NCBI GenBank assembly: GCA_016934095.1
Contig: JAFGTO010000528.1
Span: forward strand, 1 to 8,667
Length of the DNA: 8,667 nt
From: Candidatus Glassiibacteriota bacterium
GTDB taxonomy: Bacteria > Gemmatimonadota > Glassbacteria > GWA2-58-10
Direction: 5' to 3'
Every line of letters starts with the position of its first letter. Within the stretch, counting starts at the first letter, position 1. Positions 4,602 to 8,667 of the stretch are shown piece by piece. The notes beneath the pieces were generated by a model. It saw only the letters and a program-made list of their open reading frames with translations. It made no database searches and was not told where the DNA came from. The position numbers were made by a program, and so were the translations under genes.

Positions 4602-6293
4602 TCATTTCCCGGCCTGCCGGAGCTTGGCCCAGGGGTCGCGCAGGGCCACTGTCCGGTTGAACACCGGTTTCCCGGCCGGGGAATCGGGGTCCACACAGAA
4701 ATAGCCGACCCGCTCGAACTGGTAGCGCTCGCCTGGCGCGGCATCCGCCAGCGAGGGCTCGACACGGCAGGAGTCCAGGACTTCCAGCGAACCCGGGTTG
4801 AGGTTGTCTTTCCAGTCGGCGTCCTCCTCCACCTCGCCGGGGTCCTCCCCGCTGAACAGGTGGTCATAGAGCCTGACCTCGGCCTGCAGGGACCGGGTCG
4901 CCGAGACCCAGTGCATGGTCACCTTGACCTTGCGCCCGTCCGGAGCATCTCCGCCGCGTGTCTCGGGGTCGTAAGTGCAGCGCAGCTCTGCCACCTCGCC
5001 GGTCTTCTCATCCCTGACCACCCCCACGCACCTGACAAAATAAGCATAGCGCAGCCGCACTTCCCTGCCCGGGGCCAGGCGGAAAAACTTTTTCGGCGGC
5101 TCTTCCATGAAATCATCCCGCTCGATGTAGAGCACCCGCGAAAAAGGCACTTTGCGGGTGCCCATGGCAGGGTCTTCGGGGTTATTCACCGCCTCCAGCT
5201 CTTCCACCAGGTCTTCCGGGTAGTTCTCGATGACCACCCGCAGCGGTTTCAGCACGGCCATCACCCGCGTGGCATGCCTGTTCAGGTCTTCCCGCACGTG
5301 GTGCTCGAGCAGGGCGATGTCCACGGTACTGTCGGTCTTGGCCACCCCGATGCGGTTGCAGAAGCTGCGGATCGCCTCGGGAGTATAGCCCCTTCTCCTC
5401 ATGCCGGAGATAGTAGGCATCCGGGGATCGTCCCACCCCTTCACGTGGCCGCCCTCCACCAGCTCCAGCAGCCTGCGCTTGCTCAGCACGGTGTAAGTGA
5501 GGTTAAGGCGGGCGAACTCGATCTGCCGGGGATGGTAGACACCGAGCTGGTCGAGGTACCAGTCGTAGAGCGGGCGGTGGTCCTCGAACTCCAGGGTGCA
5601 GATCGAATGGGTAACGTTCTCGATGGAATCCGACTGGCCGTGGGCGAAATCGTACATCGGATAAATGCACCACTTGTCGCCCGTGCGGTGGTGCGCGACT
5701 TTGAGGATGCGGTACATCACCGGGTCGCGCATATTCAGGTTGGGCGATGCCATGTCGATTTTGGCCCGCAGCACCCGGGAGCCGTTCTCGAATTCCCCGG
5801 CGCGCATACGCTCGAACAGCTCCAGGCTCTCCCCGGCCGGGCGGTCCCGGTAAGGGCTCTCCCTGCCGGGCTCGGTCAGGGTGCCGCGGTACTGCCTGAT
5901 CTGCTCGGTGCTCAGGTCGCAGACATAGGCCTTGCCGGCCTTGATCAGCTGCACGGCCCACTCGTAAAGCCGGTCGAAGTAGTCCGATGCATAGTAAAGG
6001 TGCCTGCCCCAGTCGAACCCGAGCCAGCGCACGTCCTCCTTGATCGATTCAACGTACTCATCCTCTTCCTTGCAGGGATTCGTGTCATCGAAGCGCAGGT
6101 GGCAGACACCCCCCCCGTTCTCGAGGGCGATGCCGAAATTGAGGCAGATGCTCTTGGCGTGGCCGATATGCAGGTAGCCGTTCGGCTCCGGCGGGAAACG
6201 GGTAACTACCCTGCCGGCGTATTTGCCGGTCTCCAGGTCTTCCGCCACGATCGCCCGGATAAAGTCCGTGCCGCCGCTGGTGGCCTTTTCCAT
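4602..6293 (-). CDS. glnS: Glutaminyl-tRNA synthetase
   Basis: This 563-residue class Ic synthetase attaches glutamine to tRNA-Gln in the cytoplasm. The signature PPEPNGYLHIGHAKSI (34-49) contains the HIGH motif at 42-45, and the KMSKS-equivalent is VLSKRRL (269-275). Other GlnRS hallmarks are LRFDDTNP (66-73), MYDFAHGQSDSIE (213-225), GWDDPRMPTISGMRRRG (286-302) and the anticodon-binding C-terminal barrels (about 340-555, ending with FNRTVALRD). Length is close to the E. coli enzyme (554). GlnRS means this organism can charge tRNA-Gln directly; many bacteria instead use GluRS with GatCAB amidation. Bacterial GlnRS genes are generally thought to descend from eukaryotic ones. GAGGA about 10 bases before the ATG supports the start. 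It has its own promoter candidate at 6379-6407 and ends against the 4551-4598 hairpin. Confidence 0.97.
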   Translation of the reverse strand: MEKATSGGTDFIRAIVAEDLETGKYAGRVVTRFPPEPNGYLHIGHAKSICLNFGIALENGGGVCHLRFDDTNPCKEEDEYVESIKEDVRWLGFDWGRHLYYASDYFDRLYEWAVQLIKAGKAYVCDLSTEQIRQYRGTLTEPGRESPYRDRPAGESLELFERMRAGEFENGSRVLRAKIDMASPNLNMRDPVMYRILKVAHHRTGDKWCIYPMYDFAHGQSDSIENVTHSICTLEFEDHRPLYDWYLDQLGVYHPRQIEFARLNLTYTVLSKRRLLELVEGGHVKGWDDPRMPTISGMRRRGYTPEAIRSFCNRIGVAKTDSTVDIALLEHHVREDLNRHATRVMAVLKPLRVVIENYPEDLVEELEAVNNPEDPAMGTRKVPFSRVLYIERDDFMEEPPKKFFRLAPGREVRLRYAYFVRCVGVVRDEKTGEVAELRCTYDPETRGGDAPDGRKVKVTMHWVSATRSLQAEVRLYDHLFSGEDPGEVEEDADWKDNLNPGSLEVLDSCRVEPSLADAAPGERYQFERVGYFCVDPDSPAGKPVFNRTVALRDPWAKLRQAGK

Positions 6294-6378
6294 CTTGAGA
6301 GTTCCTCGTGATAAATGCTTCAGCCGGGATTATCGATGAGCTGTCCGGGCCGATAAGCCGCCGGATCCTTGAGAGCAA

Positions 6379-6407
6379 ACGTTATCAGCTTTCGGCGCAC
6401 GGGTCAA
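6379..6407 (-). promoter_or_regulatory. Candidate sigma70-type promoter of glnS
   Basis: Read on the minus strand, TTGACC (6407-6402) and TAACGT (6384-6379) are 17 bases apart, about 85 bases upstream of the glnS ATG. The -35 box matches five of six consensus bases and the -10 box three of six. It lies just past the stop of the DUF523-DUF1722 gene (6435), in a gap of 141 bases. glnS could therefore be expressed independently of the upstream gene. No terminator was seen between the two genes. Confidence 0.5.
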
Positions 6408-6434
6408 GGGTAATCTCGCGCGGCCCGGGCTTAT

Positions 6435-7385
6435 TCAGACATGGGTCCTCAGCTTGAGCTCCAGCGGGTGCGGGTTGAGGTAATACTGGCTGCCCAGGTA
6501 GGGCTGGCCGTATTTCCGCACGTAGTGGTTGATCAGGGTAACCGGTACGATCAGCGGGAGGTGGCCCCGGGCGTACGAGCCGATGATCTCCAGGAGCTCC
6601 TGTTTTTCATCGCCGGAGAGGTCTTTCCTGAAATAGCCCATCAGGTGGTAAAGCACGTTGACATTTTTTTTGACCGTGGTCTTGAGGCCCAGCGCCCTGG
6701 CCAGCAGCTCCAGGTAGGCTGCATAGAGCGTCAGAGTGTCATCTTTCCCGCTCCCGGCCACCAGCCGGCCCAGCTCGCGGTATAGCTCCACGCCGTGGGA
6801 CATGATCAGCAGCTTATGCCTGGTATGGAACTCCACCAGGCGACCCGGAGTCATGCCACCGGCCACTGTTTCCCTCCAGCGCCTGAAGACGAAAACCCGC
6901 TCGATGAAATTCTCCCGCAGGCCCGGGTCGTGGAGACGGCCCTCATCCTCGACAGGCAATAGCGGGAAACGCTCCATGAACATCCGCGCCCAGATACCCA
7001 CCCCGTTCCTGGCGGGTATGCCTTTCCCGCTGTAGACCTTGATCCGCTCCATGCCGCTCGAGGGGGACTTGCTCTTGAAAATGAAGCCGCAGAGGTCCTC
7101 GCCCTCCAGCTCTTTCAGCCTCTCGAGCGCCCAGGAGCGCATCCTCCCGGTATGGTCGGTCCCGCTGCGCGGAGCGACCAGTCGCGGGTTTTCAGGCGAT
7201 CCCTCCAGCCTGAGCGACTCCCTGGGGACCGGCAGGCCGCACTCGACCTCCGGGCAGACCGGGACATATTCCACGTACCGGCCCAGGGTGTCGGTGAGGA
7301 ACCGGTCCAGCTTGTGCCCCCCATCGTAGCGGACCTTTTCCCCGAGCAGGCAGGTGCTGATACCGAGCTTGATCTTTTCGGGCAT
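6435..7385 (-). CDS. DUF523-DUF1722 fusion protein (TudS-superfamily domain plus YbgA-like domain)
   Basis: The 316-residue product has two parts. Residues 5-150 are a DUF523 domain: GISTCLLGEKVRYDG (8-22, C12), PVCPEVECGLPVPRES (42-57, C44 and C49) and FIFKSKSPSSGMERIKVY (101-118). Residues about 180-300 are DUF1722, the domain of E. coli YbgA: EFHTRHKLLIMSHG (185-198), then a helical stretch, then GHLPLIVPVTLINHYVR and YGQPYLGSQYYLNPHP. In TudS-type desulfurases the third cluster cysteine lies in SPSCG. Here it is SPSSG (S109-S110), so C99 in DLCGF or C49 might substitute, or this subfamily may bind its cofactor differently. From memory, SPSSG is common in the fused subfamily, which would make it a family trait rather than damage. 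GGAAG before the ATG supports the start. It precedes glnS on the same strand; substrate unknown. Confidence 0.88.
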   Translation of the reverse strand: MPEKIKLGISTCLLGEKVRYDGGHKLDRFLTDTLGRYVEYVPVCPEVECGLPVPRESLRLEGSPENPRLVAPRSGTDHTGRMRSWALERLKELEGEDLCGFIFKSKSPSSGMERIKVYSGKGIPARNGVGIWARMFMERFPLLPVEDEGRLHDPGLRENFIERVFVFRRWRETVAGGMTPGRLVEFHTRHKLLIMSHGVELYRELGRLVAGSGKDDTLTLYAAYLELLARALGLKTTVKKNVNVLYHLMGYFRKDLSGDEKQELLEIIGSYARGHLPLIVPVTLINHYVRKYGQPYLGSQYYLNPHPLELKLRTHV

Positions 7386-7442
7386 TGGTTTTCTTCCTGT
7401 CTCCGAGGGCTCTTGACCGCGCCTCTACCCGTGAGGTGGCTG

Positions 7443-7490
7443 GGCCTTTGTGCCTCTGTGCCTTTGCCGCTTTGTGCCTGTTATCGGCAG
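7443..7490. repeat. GTGCCT-rich dispersed repeat, copy 1
   Basis: These 48 bases match 7598-7645 at 41 positions, and 28 of 29 bases within 7452-7480 match 7800-7828. Shared core words are CCTCTGTG, GCTTTGTGCCTG and TTATC. The spacing is irregular and the copies are not a tandem array. Confidence 0.65.
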
Positions 7491-7597
7491 TCCGCGCCCG
7501 TGGCCGCTAGGCAATCCGATGACGGGCACGGCCTCCTCTTCACTCACGCGTCTTCACTTGCGAGCCCTGCCCTGTGCCCCTACGAGTTCGATGACGG

Positions 7598-7645
7598 GGC
7601 TTTTATACCTCTGTGTTTTTGCTGCTTTGTGCCTGTTATCTGCAG
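7598..7645. repeat. GTGCCT-rich dispersed repeat, copy 2
   Basis: It differs from copy 1 at 7 of 48 bases, six of them transitions toward A/T, as expected of an older decayed copy. Both copies end with TTATC and GCAG and have a CGATGACGGG word nearby (about 7517 and 7589), so the duplicated unit may be longer than the 48 bases scored. Confidence 0.6.
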
Positions 7646-7658
7646 ACACACCCCGCCT

Positions 7659-7697
7659 GCCTGCGGCAGGCACCCCTCTTTGAGAGGGGAATTTTTT
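7659..7697 (+). terminator. Inverted repeat followed by terminator-like hairpin
   Basis: GCCTGC (7659-7664) and GCAGGC (7666-7671) form a near-perfect palindrome. Directly after it, CCCCTCT (7673-7679) pairs with AGAGGGG (7683-7689) and is followed by AA and T6. The second part has the form of an intrinsic terminator on the plus strand, yet no plus-strand gene precedes it. The pair resembles a palindromic repeat family scattered in many bacterial genomes, so it may be a repeat rather than a working terminator. Confidence 0.45.
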
Positions 7698-7763
7698 CGT
7701 GCTCCGGCAGGCTGCGAGACTGACCGATGAAGGATTTGACTGCGGCATTGTATTTTACCGTAG

Positions 7764-7783
7764 GGGCGCGGCATGCCGCGCCC
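7764..7783. repeat. 20-base perfect palindrome
   Basis: GGGCGCGGCATGCCGCGCCC is its own reverse complement, with centre GCATGC, and is preceded by GTAG. Palindromes of this GGGC-GCATGC-GCCC type recur in intergenic DNA of many bacteria. The perfect symmetry would extrude as a cruciform or fold as a hairpin. Confidence 0.7.
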
Positions 7784-7799
7784 GGGATGGGGCGGCGGG

Positions 7800-7828
7800 G
7801 CCTCTGTGCCTTTGCTGCTTTGTGCCTG
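7800..7828. repeat. GTGCCT-rich dispersed repeat, copy 3
   Basis: These 29 bases differ from 7452-7480 at a single position. The remainder of the 48-base unit is missing (GGCCCTTATC follows instead of TTATCGGCAG). It lies just right of the 7764-7783 palindrome. Confidence 0.6.
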
Positions 7829-8071
7829 GCCCTTATCCCTCTGTGAACGAGCCTTTCCGGCGCTCTCCGCTAAGAAATCCCTGTCGTAAATTATAGCGCT
7901 GCGGTGCCGGCCCAGTCCAGGACTTTTTATCAGGATCGCCTTGTCCGGGCGCAGTGCAAGCCGCAGAGCGCTGAGATACTCACCGTTGATTTTTGCAGAC
8001 CATCCCGCTATCATGGTACCGGTATTTTACCGGCCGGAGAAACGAGCGTCCCTTCAACCGATGAGCTCCTG

Positions 8072-8667
8072 ATGGATTTTCCAGAGGACTTGGTAAAAAC
8101 CTTCACCGACAAAGCCCGCGAGGTCTCGGCGGTGGTCAGCGGGATAAGGAACATGCAGGAAGCTTTCGGCTACGCGGTGGAGCTCTGCACCCGGAGAGGA
8201 CCCGGCGGCCGGGAGGGCGCGGCGGCCTGTCAGCGGATCATCGCCGCCCCGGGGCTTGAAAAGGCGCACCTCAGGCAGTTCGGGGAGCTCTGCCACAGCG
8301 CCGGCATTACCCTGATTGCAAGCGGGATGCGCGATCACCCGGACGGAGTGGAACTCGGTTTCACCGTGGCGGATTACGGTATCGCCGAGACCGGGACCGT
8401 GGTGCTGGACTCCGCCGGCGAGGAACTCCGCCTGGCAACCATGCTCAGCGAGGTCCACGTGGCGGTGCTGGCGAAAGCTGCCATCCGCCCGGACTCCTTC
8501 GGGCTGGAGAGCGAGCTCGAGCGCCGGATGCAGTCCTCCGGTGATTACACTGCTTTTATCACCGGGGCCAGCCGCACTGCGGATATCGAGCGGGTGCTGG
8601 CCCTGGGAGTCCACGGCCCGCTGGAGCTGCATATCCTGCTCCTGGAGGAAGACCCGTGCAGCAAGCC
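8072..8667 (+). CDS. LUD-domain protein, LutC-like (3' end beyond window)
   Basis: The visible 198 codons encode a LUD domain, the fold of LutC, which with LutA and LutB oxidises L-lactate in the cytoplasm. Recognisable blocks are GFTVADYGIAETGTVVLDS (96-114), LRLATMLSEVHVAVL (119-133) and ITGASRTADIERVLALGVHG (163-182), followed by PLELHILLLEE, the usual end of the family. LutC proteins are about 200-240 residues, so only a short tail is missing. The N-terminal helix (FTDKAREVSAVV) fits the family and supports the ATG at 8072, with a weak GAG 6 bases upstream. An internal ATG at 8153 with AAGGAAC before it is less likely. No LutA or LutB is visible; in lutABC operons lutC usually comes last, so a lone upstream LUD gene here suggests another arrangement or another substrate. 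Confidence 0.85.
   Translation, partial: MDFPEDLVKTFTDKAREVSAVVSGIRNMQEAFGYAVELCTRRGPGGREGAAACQRIIAAPGLEKAHLRQFGELCHSAGITLIASGMRDHPDGVELGFTVADYGIAETGTVVLDSAGEELRLATMLSEVHVAVLAKAAIRPDSFGLESELERRMQSSGDYTAFITGASRTADIERVLALGVHGPLELHILLLEEDPCSK

Larger units (their letters stand above)
7580..8014 (-). other. Doubtful open frame, possible truncated gene start
   Basis: The frame begins with an ATG at 8014 and runs 144 codons. The first 60 or so residues (MIAGWSAKINGEYLSALRL and onward) look protein-like. Codons beyond about 7840 are the reverse complement of the dispersed repeats and palindromes and have no protein character. A gene whose 3' end was replaced by repeats, or a chance frame, would both look like this. 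No family was recognised. If real, it would diverge from the LUD gene with only 57 bases between starts. Confidence 0.2.
7386..8071. other. Intergenic repeat mosaic between divergent genes
   Basis: This 686-base gap lies between the divergent starts of the DUF523-DUF1722 gene and the LUD gene. It has no well-supported gene. It holds three copies of a GTGCCT-rich repeat (7443-7490, 7598-7645, 7800-7828), nested inverted repeats with a terminator-like hairpin (7659-7697) and a 20-base perfect palindrome (7764-7783). A minus-strand frame (8014-7580, 144 codons) has coding-like sequence only in its first 60 codons before running into repeats. The region reads as a landing zone for several dispersed repeat families. 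Confidence 0.6.

Noticed and set aside
2891..4867. Long open frame (658 codons) on the minus strand
   Set aside because: It lies antisense to the dockerin gene and the 3' end of glnS, has low-complexity composition rich in Pro, Gly, His and Val, and crosses the convergent hairpin. High GC content produces such frames opposite real genes.
4530..6311. Long open frame (593 codons) on the plus strand
   Set aside because: It is the antisense of glnS, whose motifs are unmistakable, and it begins inside the 4551-4598 hairpin region. No domain was recognised.
7443..7828. CRISPR-like array
   Set aside because: Only three copies, unequal in length and spaced by 107 and 154 bases, with no regular spacers and no cas genes.
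8054..8632. Minus-strand open frame of 192 codons at the right edge
   Set aside because: It is antisense to the LUD gene, whose family motifs are clear on the plus strand.

Overview
This window (8667 bases, mostly GC-rich) looks like chromosome from an uncultured Gram-negative bacterium. The signs are protein ends typical of outer-membrane beta-barrels, a Tat signal peptide, Sec-type signal peptides, a dockerin on a non-cellulosomal secreted protein, and intergenic spaces full of dispersed palindromic repeats. That mix suits the FCB-type candidate phyla, but the sequence does not fix the lineage. No rRNA, tRNA, CRISPR array or intact insertion sequence was seen.

Left part (1-2207): two exported proteins lie on the minus strand. 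Upstream is a secreted protein with a formylglycine-generating-enzyme (FGE/SUMF1) fold that lacks one of the two catalytic cysteines (1105-1935). Downstream is a Tat-exported relative of the TudS 2-thiouracil desulfurase (320-991). An exact 42-base copy of a REP-like palindrome lies on each side of the TudS relative, and a decayed third copy lies upstream of the FGE-like gene.

Middle (2208-2607): two 3'-terminal fragments of related outer-membrane barrel genes sit on opposite strands. Both start at the same homologous codon at the centre of a dyad, and each ends in its own terminator-like hairpin. This inverted pair is the most unusual structure in the window: a fold-back rearrangement, a remnant, or an assembly join.

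Right part (2876-8667): a plus-strand secreted protein (dockerin plus DUF4832-like barrel, 2876-4501) converges on glnS (glutaminyl-tRNA synthetase, minus, 4602-6293) across a 21-bp hairpin. Upstream of glnS on the same strand is a DUF523-DUF1722 protein (6435-7385), a second member of the TudS superfamily. A 686-base gap (7386-8071) is a patchwork of at least three repeat families. At the right edge a LUD-domain (LutC-like) gene starts on the plus strand and runs off the window.

The genes do not form one pathway. GlnRS is housekeeping. The exported proteins, the barrel remnants and the repeats mark the rest as more accessory. The best leads are the inverted barrel fragments, the exported TudS-like enzyme beside an atypical FGE-like protein, and the presence of two unrelated-looking TudS-superfamily architectures in under 9 kb.
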